A stretch of DNA of 11,904 nucleotides from Rhodospirillaceae bacterium UBA6219 (lineage in GTDB: Bacteria > Pseudomonadota > Alphaproteobacteria > Rhodospirillales > Magnetospirillaceae), in contig DISD01000070.1 in NCBI GenBank assembly GCA_002435715.1, forward strand, positions 1 to 11,904, written 5' to 3'. Under the pieces are notes generated by a model. The model was not told the DNA's origin, made no database searches, and was given only the letters and a program-made list of their open reading frames with translations. This document shows, in pieces, positions 5,751-11,904 of the stretch. Positions within the stretch are counted from its first letter, which is position 1; each line of letters begins with the position of its first letter. The translations under genes were made by a program, and so were the position numbers.

Positions 5751-6170
5751 TTAACGTCCCATCAAGTGCAGCACCACTGAACGGCGGTGGGGATGGGTGC
5801 GATGCTCGAACACATAAAGACCCTGCCAGGTGCCCAAGCACAGGCGGCCGTCGCTGACCGGCACCGACAAATGGGTGGCGGTCAGCGCCGCCCGGATATG
5901 GGCGGGCATGTCGTCGGGGCCTTCCAGGGTGTGGCGGTAAAGCCGGGAATCGTCGGCCACCAAGCGGCCGAAGAAGTCGTTCAAATCGGCCAGCACGTCC
6001 GGGTCGGCGTTTTCCTGGATGGTCAGGCTGGCCGAGGTGTGGCGGATGAACACGCTGAGCAATCCCTGGGCGATGGCGCTGTCCGCCACGAAGCGCGCGG
6101 CGGCAGAGGTGAAGTCCACCAAGCCGCGCCCCGCAGTGGGCACCAGCAGGGTGGTTTGGGCCTGCCTCAC
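5751..6170 (-). CDS. yjbQ: YjbQ / UPF0047 family protein
   Basis: A 139-aa cytoplasmic protein of the widely conserved UPF0047 fold. Family signatures are present: FIRHTSASLTIQENADPDV (41-59), EGPDDMPAHI (83-92) and LGTWQGLYVFEHR (112-124), with histidines 44, 91 and 123 in the usual places. E. coli YjbQ has a weak reported thiamine-phosphate-synthase-like activity, but the physiological role of the family is not settled. The start is a GTG at 6170 whose last two bases are the first two of the TGA stop of the hydrolase gene, a 4-bp GTGA overlap that implies translational coupling. Its length matches the family, which supports this start over longer readings. AAAGG lies just before the overlap and could also help initiation. 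Confidence 0.92.
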   Translation of the reverse strand: MRQAQTTLLVPTAGRGLVDFTSAAARFVADSAIAQGLLSVFIRHTSASLTIQENADPDVLADLNDFFGRLVADDSRLYRHTLEGPDDMPAHIRAALTATHLSVPVSDGRLCLGTWQGLYVFEHRTHPHRRSVVLHLMGR

Positions 6171-7186
6171 CTTTGTTCTTCCAGGAACCCATAGACCGCT
6201 TGGAACAATTGGCGGCGGTTCTTTTCCAACAGCAACAGGTGGGTCCCCTCGCCGATCAGCACGTAGCGCCGCGCCGAGGTGCCGGTCAGATGGGCGAACA
6301 CCGAAAGCCCCATGGCCGGTGGGTTGTCGGCATCCCATTCACCCTGCACCACCATGGTGGGGGCGGAAATCCGTTCCGGACGCCAAGCGGGGGTGCCGGC
6401 ACCCCAGGTTTTCAGGGAATCGGCCACCGGGCCGTTGGGGACCTTCAGCACCTGTTCGCCGCTGACGGTGCCGGAAAGCGCCGCCACCCACGCCTTCTTC
6501 GCCTCGTCAGAGACCAATTCCTTGCGTTCCTTGTCGGGCAAGTTATGACCCCAGCGTTCCCCCACCAGGAACAACGGCACATTGCGCCAGGCCCCCAGGG
6601 ATTTCAGGGTTTCCGGGTCGGCCGGCTCGTCGCTGATCCATGGCGGCGAATACAGTACCAGCTTATGGATCTTGTTGGCGGCGTTGGCGGCGTAGCTGCC
6701 GGCCAGGGTGGCGCCCCACGACCAGCCGACGATGCTCAATTGATCGATGTTGCGGCGCGACAGGATGTATTCCACCGCCTTCGACACATCGCGCAAAGCC
6801 GCTTCGTTGGTGAGCAGAGGTTCCTTGCCCTCCGCCGGTTGCGACATTTCCGCAAGCTTGGTCGATTCGCCATAGCCGCGAATGTCCAGGGCGTAGACGT
6901 CGTAGCCGCGCCGTGCCAGATAGTCCATCCAGCTTTGTTCGGAAATGGGCAGGTCGAAGGTGGCGATGCCGGGGAAGGTGGCACCGTGCAGGAACAACAC
7001 GGTGGTTGCCGGCTTGGGTGTGTAATACTCGTCGTGATGCTTGTTGCGCAGATGCAGGCGCAAACCATCGTCACGGGCGTCGAATTCCAGCTTTTCGGTG
7101 ACGATGGAAGACCGCGGAAAAATCTTTTCGGCCCAGGCCGGATTGGCCGACAACAGCACCAGCAGCACCGCCAACAAACGCGTCAT
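6167..7186 (-). CDS. Secreted alpha/beta hydrolase
   Basis: A 339-aa serine hydrolase with a signal peptide (MTRLLAVLLVLLSANPAWA, cut after residue 19). The fold landmarks are LFLHGAT (64-70, oxyanion region), DIRGYGES (101-108), the nucleophile elbow GWSWG (154-158, Ser156), and GEGTHLLLL (312-320) carrying the probable catalytic His316. The acid is probably D285 or D287 in GEWDADNPP. Substrate specificity is not predictable: esterase, lipase-like or peptidase-like activity are all possible. The ATG at 7186 has AGGGGG seven or eight bases upstream. The gene lies 52 bases after queC and shares a 4-bp overlap with the yjbQ-family gene, which suggests that the hydrolase and yjbQ are produced together even though one is exported and the other is not. 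Confidence 0.9.
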   Translation of the reverse strand: MTRLLAVLLVLLSANPAWAEKIFPRSSIVTEKLEFDARDDGLRLHLRNKHHDEYYTPKPATTVLFLHGATFPGIATFDLPISEQSWMDYLARRGYDVYALDIRGYGESTKLAEMSQPAEGKEPLLTNEAALRDVSKAVEYILSRRNIDQLSIVGWSWGATLAGSYAANAANKIHKLVLYSPPWISDEPADPETLKSLGAWRNVPLFLVGERWGHNLPDKERKELVSDEAKKAWVAALSGTVSGEQVLKVPNGPVADSLKTWGAGTPAWRPERISAPTMVVQGEWDADNPPAMGLSVFAHLTGTSARRYVLIGEGTHLLLLEKNRRQLFQAVYGFLEEQR

Positions 7187-7238
7187 CAAGACCCCCTTTT
7201 CGCAACCAGGGACATGATGGGCGGTCACAGCGGACGAG

Positions 7239-7931
7239 TCAAACGCCGGGGCTGTAGCGGGTGGGGTCGGCCACACCGGAATCGGCGAAGCCCTTGCGGC
7301 GCAATCGGCACGAATCGCAGCGCCCGCAGGCACGGCCCTGGTCGTCGGGGTCGTAGCAGCTGGACGTCAGGGCGTAATCCACCCCCAGACGCATTCCTTC
7401 GGCGATGATCTGGCCCTTGCCCAAGCTCATCAACGGGGCATGGATGGTCAGCTTGTGGCCTTCCACCCCGGCCTTGGTGGCCAAATTGGCCATGGCTTCG
7501 AAGGCCTTGACGTATTCGGGGCGGCAATCGGGATAGCCGGAATAATCCACCGCGTTGACGCCGACGAAGATGTGGTCGGCGCCGATCACTTCGGCGAAGG
7601 CCAGGGCGAAGGACAGCATGATGGTGTTGCGCGCCGGCACGTAGGTGACGGGGATTTCCGCCTCCATCTGGGCTTCGTCGCGGTCCTTGGGGACGGCGAT
7701 GTCGGACGTCAGGGCCGAACCGCCGAAACCGCGCAGGTCGATGTCGACGATGCGGTGGTCGGCCACCCCCGCCGCCCGGGCCACCTGGGCGGCGCATTCC
7801 AGCTCGACATGGTGACGCTGGCCATAGCGGAAAGACAACGCCGCGCAGTCATAGCCTTGTTCCTGGGCCATGGCCAGGATGGTGGCGGAATCCAGTCCGC
7901 CCGACAGCAAGATGACGGCTTTCGGCTTCAT
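7239..7931 (-). CDS. queC: 7-cyano-7-deazaguanine synthase QueC
   Basis: A 230-aa enzyme that converts 7-carboxy-7-deazaguanine to preQ0 with ATP and ammonia, a step towards queuosine in tRNA. The PP-loop motif SGGLDSAT (10-17) binds ATP, and the C-terminal zinc site has four cysteines (C192, C202, C205, C208 in SSCYDP and ACGRCDSC). Other family strings are FRYGQRH (34-40), YVPARN (97-102) and AVDYSGYPDCRPEY (127-140). Length agrees with the family. The ATG at 7931 is chosen because it begins exactly at the conserved KAVILLSGG. It lies five bases after the panD stop, so the two are probably cotranscribed. The Shine-Dalgarno (GAAGA) is weak, as expected for a coupled gene. queD, queE and queF are not in the window. 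Confidence 0.96.
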   Translation of the reverse strand: MKPKAVILLSGGLDSATILAMAQEQGYDCAALSFRYGQRHHVELECAAQVARAAGVADHRIVDIDLRGFGGSALTSDIAVPKDRDEAQMEAEIPVTYVPARNTIMLSFALAFAEVIGADHIFVGVNAVDYSGYPDCRPEYVKAFEAMANLATKAGVEGHKLTIHAPLMSLGKGQIIAEGMRLGVDYALTSSCYDPDDQGRACGRCDSCRLRRKGFADSGVADPTRYSPGV

Positions 7932-7936
7932 GGTCT

Positions 7937-8479
7937 TCAGAGCGAGAAATGCGAGGCGACGAAGGAATCGATGTCGGCGTCGCTCCATCCCTTGCCCTTC
8001 AAATCGGCGCGGACGGCGGCGATGTCGATGTTGGGCCAGGTGTGGCAGTTGTCGACCGTGTGCTTGTCGGCATCCATGATGCGGAAATCATAGGGACGCT
8101 TGTCGCTTTGGAAGACGTCGTAATACAGCACCTGGTCCACCTGGTTGTCGGGCAGGAAGGTCAGGATGCGCGGCTTCAGGGTGTACAGCTCTTCCGGCCC
8201 CTTGATGTAATCGGCCGAAGCGATGATCACCTCGTCGCCCACCTGACAGGTGCGCGCGGCGGCGCCGTTCAGGATGCAGCAGCGCGATCCCGGCTCGCCG
8301 AAGATCACATAGGTGGAAATGCGCGCCCCGGAATTCTTGTTCCAGATCTCGACGAATTCCATGGGATAGATGCCGGCCAAGGCGCATTGCTCGGGGTCCA
8401 GCGTGATCGAACCGTGATAGTTCAGATCGGCGCTGGTGACGCGAATGCCATGGAACTTGCCGCGGATGACCTTCATCAT
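7937..8479 (-). CDS. panD: Aspartate 1-decarboxylase PanD with C-terminal extension
   Basis: Pyruvoyl enzyme making beta-alanine from aspartate for pantothenate and CoA. The proenzyme self-cleaves at Gly23-Ser24 in YHGSITL. Residues matching E. coli PanD include K8, Y21, R53 and T56-Y57 (ARISTY) and N71 (ILNGAAA), and GDEVIIAS is also conserved. The 180-aa length exceeds the usual 115-140 aa: about 55 residues follow the normal end (after about LYYDV), including DFRIMDADKHTVDN and WSDADIDSFVASHFSL. Position 22 before the cleavage Gly is His where E. coli has Glu; this position varies in the family. The start is one of two adjacent ATGs (8479 or 8476), and neither has a clear Shine-Dalgarno. 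queC follows after five bases. Confidence 0.93.
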   Translation of the reverse strand: MMKVIRGKFHGIRVTSADLNYHGSITLDPEQCALAGIYPMEFVEIWNKNSGARISTYVIFGEPGSRCCILNGAAARTCQVGDEVIIASADYIKGPEELYTLKPRILTFLPDNQVDQVLYYDVFQSDKRPYDFRIMDADKHTVDNCHTWPNIDIAAVRADLKGKGWSDADIDSFVASHFSL

Positions 8480-8567
8480 GGGGGTACCGGTGGTTGGAAT
8501 GACGTGGGGCGGACATAGACCAGAAGGGCCGGTCGTGGCAATGGATTCTTGGGGCAAGGAGGCGGCT
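8480..8567. promoter_or_regulatory. Divergent intergenic region between panD and the VOC gene
   Basis: These 88 bases separate two divergent starts and must carry the promoters of both unless a start is misjudged. The only consensus-like pair I find is TTGGAA near 8494 with TAGACC sixteen bases later on the plus strand, which is weak. No long dyad is visible. Confidence 0.4.
8556..8562 (+). promoter_or_regulatory. Shine-Dalgarno that decides the TTG start of the VOC gene
   Basis: AAGGAGG lies five bases before the TTG at 8568 and inside the coding frame of the upstream ATG at 8541, which itself has no ribosome-binding sequence. This strongly favours the TTG. Confidence 0.7.
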
Positions 8568-8957
8568 TTGATCGAATCGTTGGATCATCTGGTGCTGAAT
8601 GTGGCCGATATCGAGGCCACCGTGTCGTTTTATTGCGGCGTCTTGGGCATGGAACGGGTCACCTTTGCCGGCGGTCGCACCGCTTTGAGCTTTGGTCGGC
8701 AAAAGATCAACCTGCATCAACAGGGCCGCGAATTCGAACCCAAGGCCCGCCATCCCATGCCCGGTTCAGCCGATTTGTGTTTCGTCTCGGCGTGGCCGCT
8801 GGAACGGGTGACGGATCGTCTGAACGCCGCCGGAACCGTCATCGAGGAAGGGCCGGTGGCCCGCACCGGGGCCAGGGGGCCCATCATCTCGCTTTATGTG
8901 CGCGATCCCGACGGCAATTTGGTGGAAATCAGCAATTACCCGATAGAAAGCGATTGA
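8568..8957 (+). CDS. VOC superfamily (glyoxalase/bleomycin-resistance fold) protein
   Basis: A 129-aa single-module VOC protein, likely to act as a dimer with a metal site. It starts MIESLDHLVLNVADIEATV, the usual first strand and helix of the family with His7 as a ligand candidate. It continues with FGRQKINLHQ (His50) and FEPKARH, and ends with RDPDGNLVEISNY, where the Glu is the usual last ligand. The FGRQKINLHQ and GSADLCF strings recall the small VOC subfamily that includes Salmonella STM3117, called a virulence protein in some annotations; the reaction is unknown. The TTG at 8568 is preferred over ATG 8541 because of the AAGGAGG at 8556-8562 and because the family begins just before LDHLVL. 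The gene is divergent from panD and 55 bases ahead of the next plus-strand gene. Confidence 0.9.
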   Translation: MIESLDHLVLNVADIEATVSFYCGVLGMERVTFAGGRTALSFGRQKINLHQQGREFEPKARHPMPGSADLCFVSAWPLERVTDRLNAAGTVIEEGPVARTGARGPIISLYVRDPDGNLVEISNYPIESD

Positions 8958-9012
8958 TTTCAAGACTCGGGCGAATCAGTATTTGGTGGTTCTTCTATTC
9001 CTTGCCACCGAG

Positions 9013-9705
9013 ATGTCGCCCATGGATGCGCAAAAGCTGGCCAAAGTGCTGGCCTTGGCCGCTTCGGACAACGAAGCCGAGGCGTTGCACGCCCTGCGGA
9101 CAGCCCGCCGCCTGCTGGACGGCCATGGGCTGGATTTCGTCGCCCTGGCCGGACGTTTGACCGACGGCAACGACGAAGCTTTGAAGGACGCCGTCTTCGA
9201 CCTTCGCAACGAAGTCCGCTATCTGCGCGCCGAGAACGAAAAATTGCGCCAGACGCGCTCCAATGCCGGGGCGCCGACCCCCAGTTTTGCCGATGCCGCC
9301 CGTGACGCCGCCGAATTGATCCGTTTGCGGGCCGAACTGGATCAGGCCCGGGCCGAAGCGCAGCGTGTCCACGATTACCAGGAAAGCCTGCAAGAGCAAT
9401 TCCGCCAAGCCTTGGCCGAAGCCGGTCAATTGGGTTTGCGCCTGTCGGAAGCGGAAACCCGCCGTATGCGTTTGGAGGCCGAGAACCGGCGTCTGAGCCA
9501 CGCCAACCACGCCTTGAAAGTGGACCTGACGGCGGCACAGGCGCAAGCCCACGCCCATTCCCATGCTCAACCCGTGGCTGTTGCGCTGCAAAATCCCGTT
9601 CCCCACGTGATTGCTGGTGTTGCCGAGATGGTGGTGACCGACAGAAAGCGGGGAAAAAGTTCTGGCGTCTCCACCAAAGGTGTTGGTCAATACGTCCTAT
9701 TTTAG
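9013..9705 (+). CDS. Coiled-coil protein with DUF2786-like N-terminus
   Basis: A 230-aa protein. Residues 5-48 (AQKLAKVLALAASDNEAEAL, then ARRLLDGHGLD) resemble the DUF2786 pattern of a helix-rich domain with an LALAAS core and a GHGLD end. Heptad-rich coiled coil follows at about 55-82 and 97-178, rich in E, R, A and L. A short His-Ala stretch (AHAHSHAQ, 178-185) precedes a Pro- and Val-containing linker and a basic tail (DRKRGKSSG). There is no signal peptide or membrane segment. The start could be ATG 9013 or ATG 9022; neither has a good Shine-Dalgarno. A scaffold or nucleic-acid-associated role is possible from charge and shape only. The DUF2786 match is by eye. Shared transcription with the VOC gene is possible. 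Confidence 0.78.
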   Translation: MSPMDAQKLAKVLALAASDNEAEALHALRTARRLLDGHGLDFVALAGRLTDGNDEALKDAVFDLRNEVRYLRAENEKLRQTRSNAGAPTPSFADAARDAAELIRLRAELDQARAEAQRVHDYQESLQEQFRQALAEAGQLGLRLSEAETRRMRLEAENRRLSHANHALKVDLTAAQAQAHAHSHAQPVAVALQNPVPHVIAGVAEMVVTDRKRGKSSGVSTKGVGQYVLF

Positions 9706-9808
9706 GTCTGTTTAAGTCTAAAGCGCATCTCGTATACTTGTTCGCATCTGTTATTTTGCTCGGGGGTGTCACACACCCAGGTTCAGGGCGGAGTAGCAGG
9801 AGGTTCCC
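9706..9808 (+). promoter_or_regulatory. Leader and probable promoter of the hemerythrin chemoreceptor
   Basis: This 103-base gap is AT-richer than its surroundings. TATACT at 9733-9738 is a good -10 candidate (five of six), but the -35 at the matching distance is poor. A compact dyad, GGGTGT-CAC-ACACCC, lies at 9764-9778 and could be an operator or a small hairpin in the leader. AGGAGG at 9798-9803 serves the ATG at 9809. Confidence 0.4.
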
Positions 9809-11904
9809 ATGGCGGTGTTACGCTGGAGCGACGAACTCAGCGTTGGGGTGTCGTCTTTGGATGCGGATCACCGGACGCTTGTCGACCTGATCAACGAATT
9901 GGGCCAAGCCATCGACGAAAGGCGCGGTGGCGCGCAGGTGGTTTCGACCCTCGCCCGCCTGACCCGTCATGTGCGCGAACATTTCGAGCGTGAAGAAGCC
10001 CTGCTCAATCGCTGCGGCTATGCCGAAGCCGAAGATCATGCCCAGCAGCATGCCCACACGGTGAACCGCCTGGGGGAATTGAATGCCCTGGCCGCCGAGG
10101 ACGACGAGGCCGCCGCCCATGCCGTGCTGGACTTCCTGAAGGCTTGGTTCGTCAACCATGTGGTCGGCAACGACCTGAAGCTCAGGGATTTTTTTCGCGA
10201 AAAAGGGGTGGCCGACCTTTACAAGGCCAATCCGCCGTCGCTGTTGACGCGGCTGTCGTCGCGGCTGGACTTCCTGTCGCTGAAGACGCGGGTGATCTTG
10301 CTGACCGCCGTTCCCCTGGCGGTGATCGTCGCCTTGGTGGCGGGTGATTTGCTGGGGGCTTTCGGCCGTATCCAGCGCCAGCGCAGCATCGTCGAACTGG
10401 CGGAATTCAGCACCACCAGCAGCGCGCTGATCCATGAAATGCAAAAGGAACGCGGGGCTTCGGCCCTGTTCCTGGGCAGCAAGGGCACCCAGTTCGGCAA
10501 GGAACTGGCCGCCCAGCGCCAAGACACCGACGGCCGTTTGGCCGTCTTCCGCCAGGCCGCCGCCACCGTGACCGCCACTTTGCCGGCCGAGGATGCCGAA
10601 CGGGTCCGCAAGGCGGTGGCGGAGCTGGAACAATTGCCGGCCACCCGCAAGGCGGTGGACGACCAATCGCTGCCGGTACCCAAGGTCATCGGCTATTACA
10701 CCCTGGCCATCGCCAATCAGATCGGTGTGGTCGAGGGCATGGGGCGACTGGCCGACGACGTGGCGGTGACCCGGGTGATGAGCGCCTACAACGCGGTGAT
10801 CAACGCCAAGGAACGGGCCGGTCAGGAACGCGCCACCGGTTCGGCCGGCTTCGCCGCCGGCAAGTTCTCGCCGCAGCTGCATCGCCGTTTGGTCGAACTG
10901 ATGGCCGAACAGAACGCCTTCTTCCACACTTTCCGCAAGATCTCCGGCCCCGAACCGTTGAAGGCGTTGGAGGCGGCGCGTCAGGACGAATCGGAAAAGA
11001 TCGTCACCGATTGGCGGGCGGTGGCCATGGATTCGCCGTTCACCGGGACCTTGAACGATATCAAGGCCCCCGACTGGTTCAAGATCACCACCCGGCGCAT
11101 CGACTTGATGAAGACGGTCGAGGACGTGGTTGCCCACGACCTGCAGTCGCGGGCTCAGGCCGAATTGCAGCGCCTGATCTCGGCGACCTGGACCCAGGCC
11201 GGGTTGTTGCTGACCATGGTCTTGTTGTCGGGTCTGATGGCGCTGGTGATCGTCGCCGGATTGGTGCCGCCCTTGTTGGCGGCTCGCAACGCCACCAAGC
11301 GGATGGCCGAAGGGGATCGCACCGTCGAAATTCCCGGTCAGCAATTGCGGGACGAATTGGGTGAACTGGCCCGCGCCATCCAATTCTTCAAGGAACGCTT
11401 GATCGGTGCCGAATTGCTGAGCGCCTCGGCCAGCGTCGACAGCCAGACCCGGATCGAATCCATGCTGCGCAAGGAAAAGGCGGTGACGGAATTCGACCAA
11501 CGTATGGCCCGCTTCGTCGAAGAGGTGGGGGAAAACGCCCAATCATTGATGGTGTCGGCCGGCACCATGACCGAAGTGGCGGCCGAAACCACCTCGCGCA
11601 GCGACGACGTCTCGCATGCCGCCACCGACACTTCGGCCCGCGTCCAGTCCACCGCCGCCGCCACCGAGGAACTGGCGGCGTCCATCCGCGAGATCGCCCG
11701 TCAGGTCCAGACCCAGGCCAATGCCACCCGCGACGCGGTGGATCAGGCCAAGACCACCAACCAACAGGTGGATGGATTGCGCCTGTCGGCCGAACGCATC
11801 GGCGAAGTGGTCAAGCTGATTCAGGAAATCGCCAGCCAGACCAATTTGCTGGCGCTCAACGCCACCATCGAGGCGGCGCGCGCCGGCGACGCCGGCAAGG
11901 GCTT
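9809..11904 (+). CDS. Chemoreceptor with bacteriohemerythrin, NIT and MCP domains (3' end outside window)
   Basis: At least 698 residues are visible, with no stop before the window end. Residues 1-135 form a cytoplasmic bacteriohemerythrin with all seven diiron ligands: H21, H58, E62, H77, H81, H117 and D122 (motifs DADHRTL, HFEREE, DHAQQH, NHVVGND). TM1 is about 160-184. Residues about 190-440 form a periplasmic NIT-type nitrate/nitrite-sensing domain, marked by HEMQKERGAS (209-218) and QRQDTDGRLAVF (236-247). TM2 is about 463-487, HAMP about 486-540, and the MCP signalling domain begins near 560; its hairpin tip (EIASQTNLLALNAT) is reached at 673-686. The ATG at 9809 has AGGAGG five bases upstream. 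The likely role is chemotaxis driven by O2 or NO at the diiron site and by nitrate or nitrite outside. The ligands are inferred from the domain families. Confidence 0.94.
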   Translation, partial: MAVLRWSDELSVGVSSLDADHRTLVDLINELGQAIDERRGGAQVVSTLARLTRHVREHFEREEALLNRCGYAEAEDHAQQHAHTVNRLGELNALAAEDDEAAAHAVLDFLKAWFVNHVVGNDLKLRDFFREKGVADLYKANPPSLLTRLSSRLDFLSLKTRVILLTAVPLAVIVALVAGDLLGAFGRIQRQRSIVELAEFSTTSSALIHEMQKERGASALFLGSKGTQFGKELAAQRQDTDGRLAVFRQAAATVTATLPAEDAERVRKAVAELEQLPATRKAVDDQSLPVPKVIGYYTLAIANQIGVVEGMGRLADDVAVTRVMSAYNAVINAKERAGQERATGSAGFAAGKFSPQLHRRLVELMAEQNAFFHTFRKISGPEPLKALEAARQDESEKIVTDWRAVAMDSPFTGTLNDIKAPDWFKITTRRIDLMKTVEDVVAHDLQSRAQAELQRLISATWTQAGLLLTMVLLSGLMALVIVAGLVPPLLAARNATKRMAEGDRTVEIPGQQLRDELGELARAIQFFKERLIGAELLSASASVDSQTRIESMLRKEKAVTEFDQRMARFVEEVGENAQSLMVSAGTMTEVAAETTSRSDDVSHAATDTSARVQSTAAATEELAASIREIARQVQTQANATRDAVDQAKTTNQQVDGLRLSAERIGEVVKLIQEIASQTNLLALNATIEAARAGDAGKG

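Noticed and set aside
8088..8753. A 221-aa minus-strand frame running through panD and the VOC gene
   Set aside because: It is out of frame with panD, which has all its active-site residues, and it crosses the divergent promoter region.
9818..11542. A 574-aa open frame on the minus strand opposite the hemerythrin receptor
   Set aside because: The Gly/Gln/His-rich composition is typical of reverse-complement frames, and the plus-strand frame has complete domain signatures.

Overview
The window looks like a chromosomal stretch of a GC-rich alphaproteobacterium. The 3' end of rpoD followed by a tRNA-Ile2(CAU), two large chemoreceptors, a bacteriohemerythrin fusion and the overall codon use suggest the Rhodospirillales, perhaps near Magnetospirillum. 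That placement is inferred from gene content only; no 16S or core-gene comparison was possible. I see no insertion sequence, prophage, integrase or CRISPR array.

Layout. Positions 1-282 (+) hold the last 46 codons of rpoD, a strong intrinsic terminator and a tRNA with anticodon CAU. From 8479 down to 305 every gene lies on the minus strand. In order of transcription these are: panD (with a C-terminal extension), queC, a secreted alpha/beta hydrolase, a yjbQ-family gene whose GTG start overlaps the hydrolase stop, a small exported protein of unknown function, two adjacent paralogous microproteins of 68 and 66 aa, a secreted staphylococcal-nuclease-like protein, a Tat-exported multicopper oxidase, and a transmembrane chemoreceptor that runs towards the tRNA. 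From 8568 onward genes are on the plus strand, divergent from panD: a VOC/glyoxalase-fold protein that probably starts at TTG, a coiled-coil protein with a DUF2786-like N-terminus, and a large chemoreceptor cut by the window end. That receptor combines an N-terminal bacteriohemerythrin, a NIT periplasmic sensor, HAMP and an MCP signalling domain.

How the parts may work together. panD (beta-alanine for pantothenate) and queC (7-cyano-7-deazaguanine for queuosine) are housekeeping genes five bases apart. The hydrolase and yjbQ genes are translationally linked by a 4-bp overlap. The nuclease, the oxidase and the 201-aa protein all carry export signals. The two receptors bracketing the region are sensory; the second could sense O2 or NO through its diiron site and nitrate or nitrite through NIT.

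Points that stand out: the tandem microprotein paralogs, which I cannot assign to a family; two leaders (68-aa microprotein and first chemoreceptor) in which the Shine-Dalgarno sequence lies inside a long inverted repeat; near-identical direct repeats at a plausible oxidase promoter; and the hemerythrin-NIT-MCP architecture. I do not see convincing evidence for a wholly new defence or mobile system here.
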